A stretch of DNA of 45,461 bases from Streptosporangiales bacterium. Its GTDB lineage: Bacteria > Actinomycetota > Actinomycetes > Streptosporangiales > WHSR01. A program made the position numbers and the translations under genes. The stretch is taken from contig WHSR01000038.1 in assembly GCA_009379995.1 (NCBI GenBank), positions 1-45,461 of the forward strand, written 5' to 3'. Position 1 is the stretch's first letter. Each line of letters begins with the position of its first letter. Shown here in pieces: positions 27,052 to 35,006 of the stretch. The notes below the pieces were generated by a model that saw only the letters and a program-made list of their open reading frames with translations, ran no database searches and was not told where the DNA came from.

Positions 27052-29352
27052 GTGGACGGTGGGCGTGCGCGAATCCGGGTACGGGTGGAGGGGATCGTAC
27101 AGGGTGTGGGTTTTCGGCCCTTTGTCTACGCGCTGGCCGTGCGGCACGGCCTCGCCGGCTGTGTCGGCAACGATGCGTCCGGGGTGTTCATCGAGGCCGA
27201 GGGTTCCTCGGCCGAGCTAGCTCGGTTTCGCGCCGCCGTGGAGCGGGAGGCGCCGCCACTGGCCATGATCGAGCGGGTCAGCGACGAGGCGATCGAGCCG
27301 GTAGGACAGACGGAGTTCGTCATCGCTTCGAGCAGGGGAGGCGGTCAGCGGGCGACGCTGATCTCCCCGGACACGGCGACCTGTGTGGACTGCCTGCGTG
27401 AGCTGTTCGATCCGGCCGACCGCCGGTTCCGCTACCCGTTCATCAACTGCACCAACTGCGGGCCGCGGTTCACGATCGTCCGGGACGTGCCGTACGACCG
27501 GCCTTTCACGACGATGGCGACCTTCCCGATGTGCGCGGATTGCGCGCGTGAGTATCACGACCCGGCCGACCGCAGGTTCCACGCCCAGCCGGTGTGCTGT
27601 CCCGCCTGCGGGCCGTCGCTGCGACTGGTGGACGCGCGGGCAAAGCCGATCGAGGGGGAGCCCATCGCGCGGACGGCCGGGCTGTTGGCCGACGGGCTCG
27701 TCGTCGCGGTGAAGGGCCTTGGCGGTTACCACTTGGCCGCGGACGCCGAATCCGAGGCCGCTGTGGCCGCGCTTCGGTCTCGCAAGCATCGCGAGGACAA
27801 GCCGTTCGCGGTGATGGTCGGCGACGCGGACGCGGCGCGCCGGTTGTGTGCGGTCGACGAGGTCGAGGAGCGGGTTCTTGCCGGCCCGCGCCGCCCGATC
27901 GTGCTGCTGCGGCGCCGTCCGGACGCGCCGCTGGCCGAATCGGTGGCGCCGGGCAACCGGTTCGTGGGGCTGATGCTTCCGTACACGCCGCCGCATCACC
28001 TGCTGGCCCGCGAGTTCGGCCGACCGTTCGTGTTGACCAGCGGGAACGTTTCCGACGAGCCGATCGCCTACGACGACGAGGACGCCTTCGGTCGGTTGTC
28101 GGGGATAGCCGACGCGTTCTTGTTTCATGATCGGCCGATCCACATCCGCACCGACGATTCGGTGACGCGTGTGTTCCGCGGCCGGGAGTTGCCAGTGCGG
28201 CGGTCACGCGGGTACGTACCGCAGCCGCTGCGGCTCGCCCGGGCCTCGCGTCGCCCGGTGCTGGCCTGCGGCGCGGAGCTAAAGAACACGTTCTGCCTGG
28301 CGAAGGGTGGCTACGCGTTCATCTCCCACCACATCGGCGACCTGGAGAACTACGAGACGCTGCGGTCGTTCACCGAGGGCATCGAGCATTTCCGGCGGCT
28401 GTTCGATATCCGGCCGGAGATCTGCGCCTACGACCTGCATCCGGAGTACCTGTCGACGAAGTACGCCAACGACCTGGCCGGCGCCGAGCTGGTGGCCGAG
28501 CTGGTGGGGGTGCAGCACCACCACGCCCACGTGGTCTCCTGCCTCGCCGACAACGGGGAGGCAGGGCCGGTCATCGGGGTTGCTTTCGACGGACTGGGCT
28601 ACGGGACGGACGGGACCCTCTGGGGCGGCGAGTTCCTGGCGGCGGACCTGGCGGGCTTCCAGCGTCTGGGGTTCTTCGAGCCGGTGCCGATGCCGGGCGG
28701 TGCGGCGGCGATCAAACAGCCGTGGCGGATGGCCGCGGCGTACCTCGACGCCGCGTACGACGGCGCGCCGCCCGAGGACCTCGCGGTGGTGGAGCGCAAC
28801 GCGGCCCGATGGGAGAAGGTCACCGCGGTGGCCCGTCAGGGAGTCAACTCCCCGGCCACCTCCAGCGCTGGCCGGCTCTTCGACGCTGTCGCCTCCCTGG
28901 TGGGTGTCCGGGACGTCATCAACTACGAGGGGCAGGCAGCCGTCGAGCTGGAGCAGCGCGCCGACGCGGGCGAGTGGGCCGCGTACCGGGCCGGCATCAC
29001 CGGCGGTGCCACCAGCGGTGATCCGTTCCGGGTACGGGGCGCGGACACGGTCCGGGCCGTCGTCGAGGACCTGCGGGCGGGCGTGCCGGTCGAGACGATC
29101 GCCGCTCGCTTCCACCGTGGGATGGCCGCCGTGATCGTGGCGGGATGCGAGCGCATTCGGGAAGCGACAGGACTGTCGACGGTCGCCTTGTCCGGCGGGG
29201 TTTTCCAGAACCTGCTGCTGCTCGAGGCCGCCGCAAACGGGCTGGTCGAGCAGGGCTTTCGGGTTCTCCTCCACCATCGGGTGCCGCCAAACGACGGTGG
29301 TGTCAGCCTCGGCCAGGTCGCAGTGGCGGGCACACGCGACCGCGCATCGTGA
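27052..29352 (+). CDS. hypF: Hydrogenase maturation protein HypF
   Basis: Carbamoyltransferase that starts cyanide-ligand synthesis for [NiFe] hydrogenase. All four parts are present in 766 aa: an N-terminal acylphosphatase domain (RVEGIVQGVGFRPFVYALA), two zinc-finger pairs (CVDCLRELFDP with CTNCGPRFT, then CADCAREYHDP with CPACGPSL), a YrdC-like domain (KGLGGYHLAADAESEAAV and LRSRKHREDKPFAVM), and a C-terminal Kae1-like carbamoyltransferase domain (VQHHHAHVVSCLADNG, GVAFDGLGYG, TVALSGGVFQN). The start is GTG 27052. It is on the strand opposite the rest of the hydrogenase operon and serves HypE encoded at 31387-32565. Confidence 0.97.
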   Translation: MDGGRARIRVRVEGIVQGVGFRPFVYALAVRHGLAGCVGNDASGVFIEAEGSSAELARFRAAVEREAPPLAMIERVSDEAIEPVGQTEFVIASSRGGGQRATLISPDTATCVDCLRELFDPADRRFRYPFINCTNCGPRFTIVRDVPYDRPFTTMATFPMCADCAREYHDPADRRFHAQPVCCPACGPSLRLVDARAKPIEGEPIARTAGLLADGLVVAVKGLGGYHLAADAESEAAVAALRSRKHREDKPFAVMVGDADAARRLCAVDEVEERVLAGPRRPIVLLRRRPDAPLAESVAPGNRFVGLMLPYTPPHHLLAREFGRPFVLTSGNVSDEPIAYDDEDAFGRLSGIADAFLFHDRPIHIRTDDSVTRVFRGRELPVRRSRGYVPQPLRLARASRRPVLACGAELKNTFCLAKGGYAFISHHIGDLENYETLRSFTEGIEHFRRLFDIRPEICAYDLHPEYLSTKYANDLAGAELVAELVGVQHHHAHVVSCLADNGEAGPVIGVAFDGLGYGTDGTLWGGEFLAADLAGFQRLGFFEPVPMPGGAAAIKQPWRMAAAYLDAAYDGAPPEDLAVVERNAARWEKVTAVARQGVNSPATSSAGRLFDAVASLVGVRDVINYEGQAAVELEQRADAGEWAAYRAGITGGATSGDPFRVRGADTVRAVVEDLRAGVPVETIAARFHRGMAAVIVAGCERIREATGLSTVALSGGVFQNLLLLEAAANGLVEQGFRVLLHHRVPPNDGGVSLGQVAVAGTRDRAS

Positions 29353-29416
29353 ATACCTGCGAGCACACCGGGAATCAATCCTCCTTACGTCTGTCAGCGG
29401 AAGGGAGCTGACAAAG

Positions 29417-29881
29417 GTGGATAGAGAACGGAAGCTGAGAGCCAGCCCGCAGGCCAACCTCGGTCCGACCGTCGAGCCGGGCGGGGAGAAGACGCTGGGT
29501 GGTCCTGTCCCGCCGTACGAGGGCAGGCTGAGGACCGCCAAGGCGACCCGCGACGAGCACATGCGCAAGGTGATGTCGGGTAAGGGCGGGGAGCCCGGAC
29601 TCGGCCGTGTGATCTCCGATGTCGAGCGAGCGGGTGTCCCCGCGACCGACACCACCGCTGCCTCGCCCCTGGGCGTGGGGAAGAGCATGTCGGCGCAGGG
29701 CAACAAGCGGGCCCTGGGCAAGAGCGAGGAGGAGCCCGGGGCTGCCGGCACCGAGGCTGATCGCGGTGGCCGGGCGTACCGGGCAGGCGACAGGAAGGAC
29801 CGTACGGCGGCCGGGATCCGTTCCGGTCAACCGACGGACCCGGAGATGCCCAACCTCCGTCCCGGCGACCAGGGAGGCTGA
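29417..29881 (+). CDS. Hydrophilic hypothetical protein
   Basis: A 154-aa, highly charged, Gly/Lys/Arg-rich protein with no membrane segment and no recognised domain. It includes DEHMRKVMSGKGGEPGLGRV and TAAGIRSGQPTDPEMPNL. Composition suggests an intrinsically disordered protein. The start GTG 29417 has AAGGGAG upstream. It follows hypF by 64 nt, so could be co-transcribed, and ends just before a bidirectional hairpin. Function unknown; a similar low-complexity frame could also be non-coding. Confidence 0.5.
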   Translation: MDRERKLRASPQANLGPTVEPGGEKTLGGPVPPYEGRLRTAKATRDEHMRKVMSGKGGEPGLGRVISDVERAGVPATDTTAASPLGVGKSMSAQGNKRALGKSEEEPGAAGTEADRGGRAYRAGDRKDRTAAGIRSGQPTDPEMPNLRPGDQGG

Positions 29882-29902
29882 CAGCCTGAACAGACACTCT
29901 AC

Positions 29903-29937
29903 GAATGCCGCACCCGCCGCGCCTGGGTGCGGCATTC
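29903..29937. terminator. Bidirectional terminator between convergent genes
   Basis: GAATGCCGCACCC (29903-29915) is inverted exactly at 29925-29937 around a 9-nt loop. It closes the rightward gene (stop 29881) and overlaps the stop of the leftward nuclease-like gene (29936). Confidence 0.85.
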
Positions 29938-31039
29938 ATCTGTCCCGGTCGTCTCGGTTGAACCGCGGCGGTGCGGCGCCCCGGCCCATCGACCAGGTGC
30001 TGCCGCCCAGGCGCCCCTCCTCGATCGGCTCCGGCGGCCGGACGCGGTAGGAGGTCGCCAGGATCGCGTCCGGGTCGGTCCTCTCGTTCATCGCGATGCA
30101 CGGGGGCCGGTACTCGCACCGGGCGCAGTTGTCCGGGGAGGGGTTCGGGTAGAGCGGCAGCTCGGCGTCGGTCATGTCGAGCGCCTCGAGCGCGACCCGC
30201 GTTCCGAACTCCTCCAGCTCGGCGTCGTTTCGAACGATCTGGGTGCGCCGAAAGGCCTCTGTCGCCTCCTGCCGGAGGCGGGGGCCGCCGGGCGGCCGGT
30301 GCGGTGCCTCGGTGGGCGGCTCGTACATGCGCCGGTGCTGGGAGACCGGGCTGCGGGCGGTTATCGGAGCCGGCCCGGGCGGGTGGTCGGTGGGTGCGGC
30401 GTCCAGGCGCAGCTCGTTGTAGATGGTGCCGGCGATCCGCATACCCGGGTACGACAGCTCCCACGCCCAACACCAGGCCAGGCACCCCTCGTCCAGCAGG
30501 AGTTGGTCGGCGTCCGTCCAGTCACCGGTCACGATCCGGTGGTCGACGGCCCAGTAGGCGCCCCCTTCGTCGATGACCAGCAGGTCGACGCGGTCCCGGT
30601 AACGGACCGCCCCGCCCTCCGGCGCCACCAGGTCCCGCCCGGCGGCGTGCGGGTCGGGTACCTGAACGTCGACGTCGGTTTCCACCCGGATCGGAGCGAA
30701 CCGGTCGACGGTGGGCGCCCAGGCGAAGTACGACTCGAGCAGCCGCCGTGCGCCCTCCACGAGGCCGTCTTCCTCCCGTTCCGGTGCGCTGTCCTTGCGC
30801 TGCTCGCGGATCGATCGGTCGAAAGCCTCCCGGGCCAGCGGCAGCACGATCGTGGGCTGCCAGTCCCACATGCCGGGGAAGTAGTAGACTGCGAGCGCGT
30901 CGTGCACCGCCCGGTCGACGTCGATGCCGCGCGGGTCGTCCGTGGGCTCGTAGTTCCGCCGGGTACGGGCGCCGAGGTCCCAGGCACGGCGGCATCGCTT
31001 GAACAGCGCCCTGTCCTGCGGCGGAATGACGTAGTCCAT
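29936..31039 (-). CDS. PD-(D/E)XK, Cas4/RecB-like fold protein in the hydrogenase operon
   Basis: A 367-aa protein with the layout of Cas4/AddB nucleases that hold an iron-sulfur cluster: one N-terminal Cys (C16 in FKRCRRAWDLG), a conserved His46 (DRAVHDALAVYY), Asp152 (DRVDLLVID), an Asp166-x-Arg168 where ExK/DxK is expected (AVDHRIV), a QxxY-type Gln179, and C305-x2-C-x5-C314 (CARCEYRPPC). The catalytic Lys is replaced by Arg, so nuclease activity is doubtful. About 7 nt-scale packing behind the upstream gene (31061) shows it is the last gene of the hydrogenase operon. ATG 31039 is used; a TTG 15 nt upstream is possible. A role in hydrogenase maturation or Fe-S handling is inferred from context only. 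Confidence 0.7.
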   Translation of the reverse strand: MDYVIPPQDRALFKRCRRAWDLGARTRRNYEPTDDPRGIDVDRAVHDALAVYYFPGMWDWQPTIVLPLAREAFDRSIREQRKDSAPEREEDGLVEGARRLLESYFAWAPTVDRFAPIRVETDVDVQVPDPHAAGRDLVAPEGGAVRYRDRVDLLVIDEGGAYWAVDHRIVTGDWTDADQLLLDEGCLAWCWAWELSYPGMRIAGTIYNELRLDAAPTDHPPGPAPITARSPVSQHRRMYEPPTEAPHRPPGGPRLRQEATEAFRRTQIVRNDAELEEFGTRVALEALDMTDAELPLYPNPSPDNCARCEYRPPCIAMNERTDPDAILATSYRVRPPEPIEEGRLGGSTWSMGRGAAPPRFNRDDRDR

Positions 31040-31060
31040 GGCCTTGGTGCGCAAACGGGT

Positions 31061-31360
31061 TCAGTGCAGGTGCGGCCAGGGGTCATCGAGAGGCCAACGG
31101 CACCGGTCGCCGGCACCGGTCATGGCGTCGAGCTCGGCGAGGAGATCGTCGAAGAAGGCGTCCCAGCGCTCGGGGTCTTCGCGCGGCCACCCGCCGGAGT
31201 AGTACATCCAGGCGTCCGGGAGCCCGCCGTCCGACGATGTGCCCGCCCGGGACCGCACCCGCCGCCAGGTGTACTCGTCGCCCCGCCGTTCGATGTAGAC
31301 GACCTCGTCCGGGCCGGGCGGGTGGGAGTACATGTCCCGACGCAACTCCTCCCGGTTCAC
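31061..31360 (-). CDS. Small hypothetical protein in the hydrogenase operon
   Basis: A 99-aa acidic, Trp-rich protein (YSHPPGPDEVVYIERRGDEY, WRWxP-like RCRWPLDDPWPHLH). No domain is recognised. The start is GTG 31360, with CAGGGA upstream; it lies 26 nt after the hypE stop and 21 nt before the nuclease-like gene on the same strand. The tight position implies a shared operon. The function is unknown. Confidence 0.6.
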   Translation of the reverse strand: MNREELRRDMYSHPPGPDEVVYIERRGDEYTWRRVRSRAGTSSDGGLPDAWMYYSGGWPREDPERWDAFFDDLLAELDAMTGAGDRCRWPLDDPWPHLH

Positions 31361-31386
31361 CGCGCATCCCTGTCGTACGCCCGCGG

Positions 31387-32565
31387 TCAGCAGATGCGGG
31401 GCAGCGGGTCGCCGATGAGCACGTCGACGATGCGGGTTCCGCCGAACTCGGTCTTGAGCAGCACCAGGGTCGGCGGATCGTCCTTGACGTGACCGATGAT
31501 CGCCGCGCCCTCGCCGAGGGGGTGGGAACGGAGTGCGTCGAGTGCGGTCTCGGCCTTGGCGCCGTCGACGATGGCCACGAACCGGCCTTCGGAGGCGACG
31601 TAGAGCGGGTCGATGCCGAGGATCTCGGAGGCGCCCCTGACCTCGTCCCGTACCGGGATGGCCCGCTCGTCCACGACCACCGCCACGTCGGAGGCCCGGG
31701 CCACCTCGTTGAGGATCGTGGCGACGCCGCCGCGGGTGGCGTCCCGCAGGCACCGCACCCCGGTGGTGGCGGCGAGCAGCCCTTCGACCGGGCCGTGCAA
31801 CGGCGCGGTGTCGGAGGTGAGGTCGGTCTCGATGTCGAGTTCGCCGCGCGCCAGCATGATGGTGATGCCGTGGTCGCCGATCGGCCCGGAGACGAGGACC
31901 GCGTCCCCGGGGCGGACCTGCGACGGGCCGAGGGTCAGTCCGTGCTCGATCAGGCCGACGCCGGTGGTGTTGATGTAGCAGCCGTCGGCCTTGCCGCGCT
32001 GTACCACCTTGGTGTCGCCGGTCACCACCTGGACGCCGGCCGCCTCGGCGGCGCGAGCCATGGAGGAGGCGATGCGTTGCAGGTCCGCAACCGGGAAGCC
32101 CTCCTTGAGGATGAAGCCGGCCGACAGGTAGGTCGGCCGGGCGCCCGACATCGCCAGATCGTTCACGGTCCCGTTGACCGCCAGCTCGCCGATGTCACCG
32201 CCGGGGAAGAACAGCGGGGAGACCACGAACGAGTCGGTGGTGAACGCGAGTCGGGCGCCGTCGGCGGTGAAGACCGCCCCGTCGTCGAGCTGCTCCAGCA
32301 GCGGGTTGCGGAACGCCTCCAGGAAGACCGCCTCGATAAGGGTGTGGGTGGCCTTGCCGCCGGCGCCGTGGGCGAGGGTGATCCGCTCCTCCTTGATCTT
32401 GGGCTTGCGACGCCGTGCCCGCTCGATACGTTCCAGGACCTGCTGCTCGCGGCTCGGGTGTTCCCGGCCGGACGGGTACTGCGCTAGCTCGTGGTCCTCG
32501 TGCTCGGCTACCGCGGCCTCGGCCCACGCGGCGGACCGCTGCTCGCTCATGCCGGGTGGGCTCAT
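31387..32565 (-). CDS. hypE: Hydrogenase maturation protein HypE
   Basis: An ATP-dependent enzyme that dehydrates the thiocarbamate made on its own C-terminal Cys by HypF into thiocyanate. It has the AIRS/PurM fold: ITLAHGAGGKATHTLI, FTTDSFVVSPLFFPGGDIG and VSGPIGDHGITIMLARGE. The essential C-terminus PRIC is intact. 392 aa, with an extra N-terminal 60 residues compared with the common length. The ATG at 32565 overlaps the HypD stop by ATGA, so translation is coupled. A downstream ATG (32550) is possible. Confidence 0.97.
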   Translation of the reverse strand: MSPPGMSEQRSAAWAEAAVAEHEDHELAQYPSGREHPSREQQVLERIERARRRKPKIKEERITLAHGAGGKATHTLIEAVFLEAFRNPLLEQLDDGAVFTADGARLAFTTDSFVVSPLFFPGGDIGELAVNGTVNDLAMSGARPTYLSAGFILKEGFPVADLQRIASSMARAAEAAGVQVVTGDTKVVQRGKADGCYINTTGVGLIEHGLTLGPSQVRPGDAVLVSGPIGDHGITIMLARGELDIETDLTSDTAPLHGPVEGLLAATTGVRCLRDATRGGVATILNEVARASDVAVVVDERAIPVRDEVRGASEILGIDPLYVASEGRFVAIVDGAKAETALDALRSHPLGEGAAIIGHVKDDPPTLVLLKTEFGGTRIVDVLIGDPLPRIC

Positions 32566-33698
32566 GCGCGGGTCGCCTCCTTCACCCGCTCCCGGGAGAA
32601 CCGGCCGTAGTTGTAGTAGGCGGCACACGCGCCCTCGGAGGAGACCATGCAGGTTCCGATCGGCGTCTCCGGGGTGCAGGCGGTACCGAACACCTTGCAC
32701 TCCCATGGCTTGAGCACGCCCTTGAGCACCTCGCCGCACTGGCACGCCTTGGGGTCGGCGACCCGGACACCGGGCAGGTCGAAGATCCGCTCGGTGTCGA
32801 ACGACGCGTACTCCTGCCGCACCTTGAGCGCCGAGTGGGAGATGAAGCCGAGGCCGCGCCACTCGAAGTACGGACGCAGCTCCATCACCTGGCCGATCAC
32901 CTGGAGGGCCTTGAGGTTGCCGTTCCACGGCACCACCCGGGTGTACTGGTTCTCCACCTCACAGCGGCCCTCGGCCAGCTGTTTCAGGACCATGTAGATC
33001 GACTGCAGGATGTCCAGCGGCTCGAACCCGGCGGTGACCAGCGGCCTGCCGTAGTCGCGGGCGATGAACTCGTACGGCCGGCAACCGATCACCGTGGAAA
33101 CATGGCCGGGGCCGAGGAACCCATCCAGCCGGAGATCCGGCGACTCCAGGATCGCCTTGATAGCCGGAATGATCGTGACGTGGTTGCAGAAGATTGAGAA
33201 GTTCTCGACCTTCTCCGCCACCGCCCGCAGGACGGTCACAGCGGTCGACGGGGCCGTGGTCTCGAAGCCGATCGCCATGAACACGACGTGCTTGTCCGGG
33301 TTCCCTTTGGCGATCTTGAGAGCGTCCAGCGGCGAGTACACCATGCGGATGTCGGCGCCGGCCGCCTTGGAGTCGAAGAACGAACCCCGCCCACCCGGCA
33401 CGCGCATCATGTCCCCGAACGACGTCATGATCACGTCGGGTTGCTCGGCGATGTGAATCGCGTCGTCGACCCGGCCCATCGGGATGACGCAGACCGGGCA
33501 GCCCGGCCCGTGCACGAGCTGGATGCTCTCCGGCAGGTAATCCTCCAGCCCGTGCTTGTAGATGGTGTGGGTGTGCCCGCCGCATACCTCCATGAACTTG
33601 TAGTGCCGGCCGGGCTCGCACATGCTGGCGATCTTCGCCGCCAGGGCGCCGGCCTTGTCGGCGTCGCGGTACTCGTCGACGAAACGCAACGCTTCCAC
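32562..33698 (-). CDS. hypD: Hydrogenase maturation protein HypD
   Basis: An Fe-S protein that with HypC assembles Fe(CN)2CO. The typical motifs are FMEVCGGHTHTIYKHGL, LVHGPGCPVCVIPMGR, FMAIGFETTAPSTAVT, and the C-terminal cysteines PKACQCGEVLKG, WECKVFGTACTPETPIGTCMVSSEGACAAYY (cited in parts). 378 aa is the normal length. The start is GTG 33698, directly after a GGGGAG stretch. It lies 24 nt behind hypC and overlaps hypE. Confidence 0.97.
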   Translation of the reverse strand: MEALRFVDEYRDADKAGALAAKIASMCEPGRHYKFMEVCGGHTHTIYKHGLEDYLPESIQLVHGPGCPVCVIPMGRVDDAIHIAEQPDVIMTSFGDMMRVPGGRGSFFDSKAAGADIRMVYSPLDALKIAKGNPDKHVVFMAIGFETTAPSTAVTVLRAVAEKVENFSIFCNHVTIIPAIKAILESPDLRLDGFLGPGHVSTVIGCRPYEFIARDYGRPLVTAGFEPLDILQSIYMVLKQLAEGRCEVENQYTRVVPWNGNLKALQVIGQVMELRPYFEWRGLGFISHSALKVRQEYASFDTERIFDLPGVRVADPKACQCGEVLKGVLKPWECKVFGTACTPETPIGTCMVSSEGACAAYYNYGRFSRERVKEATRA

Positions 33699-33722
33699 CT
33701 CCCCGGGTACGCGCCCGAAGGG

Positions 33723-33995
33723 CTATTCGATCTTCGATTCCTGCAGGGCCTGGAGTTCGTCGGCGTACGCCTGGCCGATGCCCTCCAGGAACTCGAGGGC
33801 GGACCTGGCCTCCTCCTCGTCGATCTTGGACAGCGCGAAGCCGACGTGGATCAGGATCCAGTCGCCGGGCGACAGTTGCTCGCCCTCGAGCAGGCCGATG
33901 TTGATGGCCCGCCGCACTCCGCTCACGTTCACCCGGGCGAGGTCAGGGCGGTCGGGCAGCACTTCGATGATCTCGCCGGGGATTCCTAGACACAT
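33723..33995 (-). CDS. hypC: Hydrogenase maturation chaperone HypC
   Basis: Small chaperone that carries the Fe(CN)2CO unit from HypD to the large subunit. The N-terminus is MCLGIPGEIIEV; removal of Met exposes the essential Cys2. ATG 33995 is chosen over the ATG two codons upstream (34001) for this reason and because AGGA lies 6 nt before it. The OB-fold is completed by RAINIGLLEGEQLSPGDWILIHVGFALSKIDEEEA (cited region 30-65). 90 aa, typical. A second, non-canonical HypC-like gene lies at 42357. Confidence 0.95.
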   Translation of the reverse strand: MCLGIPGEIIEVLPDRPDLARVNVSGVRRAINIGLLEGEQLSPGDWILIHVGFALSKIDEEEARSALEFLEGIGQAYADELQALQESKIE

Positions 33996-34028
33996 CGTCA
34001 TTCCTTCCGGTTGGGCCGGGCGGAGGGG

Positions 34029-34370
34029 TCAGGCCGACGTCGCGAGCTGGATGGACTCGAGGACGAGCTCGTCACCGCCGGCGAGTTCGAGTTCCGCCGC
34101 ACCGCACGCCGGGCAGAGGCTCAGCGGGTCGTCGGAGTCGCCGGCGTGCCCGCAGGCCAGACAGCTGACCCGGACCGGAACGGTGACCAGGTCGACGGCG
34201 GCGCCGTCGGCCACCGTGCCCTCGGCGGCGAGCGCGAACGCCTGGTCCATGGCCGGCGGAACCACCCGGTGCAGGGCGCCGACGCGTACCCGCACACGCG
34301 CCACCCGGCGCCCTGACGCGCGCCGCTCGACGGCCTCCAGAATCGACTCGCACAGCCCGTACTCGTGCAT
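34029..34370 (-). CDS. hypA: Hydrogenase nickel-insertion protein HypA
   Basis: Nickel chaperone of 113 aa. The nickel-binding N-terminus is MHE (His2), and the zinc site is CLACG...CPACG (C-x2-C-x12-C-x2-C). Family sequence GALHRVVPPAMDQAFALAAEGT follows the first strand-helix unit. It would receive nickel with HypB, but no hypB is in the window. It sits 4 nt after the microprotein stop. Confidence 0.95.
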   Translation of the reverse strand: MHEYGLCESILEAVERRASGRRVARVRVRVGALHRVVPPAMDQAFALAAEGTVADGAAVDLVTVPVRVSCLACGHAGDSDDPLSLCPACGAAELELAGGDELVLESIQLATSA

Positions 34371-34374
34371 GCGA

Positions 34375-34482
34375 TCACATCTTCTTGATCTTGCGGTACC
34401 GGTTGAAGTCGGAGAGGTTCATGGCGACGACCACGATCACGATCAGCACGATCGCGACGATCAACCACATCCACCACTTCAT
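34375..34482 (-). CDS. 35-aa single-pass membrane microprotein
   Basis: MKWWMWLIVAIVLIVIVVVAM is a hydrophobic helix followed by a basic tail, NLSDFNRYRKIKKM. The pattern (one helix then xDxxRYxKIKxM) resembles actinobacterial small proteins of the DUF6893 kind. Its ATG overlaps the TGA of the maturation protease gene (ATGA, 34482-34479), and hypA follows after 4 nt, so it is translated within the operon. A role in membrane anchoring of the hydrogenase or its maturation partners is possible but not shown. Confidence 0.75.
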   Translation of the reverse strand: MKWWMWLIVAIVLIVIVVVAMNLSDFNRYRKIKKM

Positions 34483-35006
34483 CTGTTGACCCCTTGTCCT
34501 CGGCTCGGTTGGTCGGTTGCTGGAGGCGGCCCGGTGAGCAGGTCGCGCACCGCGTGTACGGCGGGCTCCACGGCGGCGCCGACGGTCTCGCTGAGTCCCA
34601 TCCGTTCGGTGATCTCCGCGGGCTCGCATCCCACGATGAGCGCCCGGTCCACGCTGCCGCCGAGCGCCTTCAGCAGGGAGAACACGGCGTCCGGCGTCAT
34701 GCCGTGCGCGTCCATCAGCGGCGTTTCGGCGTTGCTGCCGGCCGGTTCGACGGCGTCCAGGTCGGGTTCGAGCACGTACACCGTGCCCGGCTCGCCGCCC
34801 CGCGACACCGAGTCGACCAGGATCAGCGCGTCGTACCCGTCGAGGAGCTGGTAGGCGAGGTGGACCCCGCGGATGCCGAAGTCGGCGACCTCGACGCCGT
34901 CGGGCAGCGGCTCGGCGGCCAGCCGCCGCGCCACCTCGACGCCGAAGCCGTCGTCGCCGAGGAAGACGTTGCCCACCCCCGCGACGAGCACCCGGCCGTC
35001 GGCCAT
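34479..35006 (-). CDS. Hydrogenase maturation protease (HyaD/HupD family)
   Basis: A 175-aa endopeptidase that removes the C-terminal tail from the large subunit after nickel insertion. VLVAGVGNVFLGDDGFGVEVARRL is the conserved N-terminus; nickel-sensing acidic and His ligands are expected in GDDGFGVE, ALILVDSV and DAHGMTPD. The ATG at 35006 overlaps the preceding stop by one base (TGATG). The large subunit at 38698 carries a tail of about 20 residues after its last Cys motif, a plausible substrate. Confidence 0.93.
   Translation of the reverse strand: MADGRVLVAGVGNVFLGDDGFGVEVARRLAAEPLPDGVEVADFGIRGVHLAYQLLDGYDALILVDSVSRGGEPGTVYVLEPDLDAVEPAGSNAETPLMDAHGMTPDAVFSLLKALGGSVDRALIVGCEPAEITERMGLSETVGAAVEPAVHAVRDLLTGPPPATDQPSRGQGVNR

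Noticed and set aside
29936..31039. CRISPR-Cas4 system
   Set aside because: No CRISPR array or other cas gene is in the window and the catalytic Lys is replaced by Arg.
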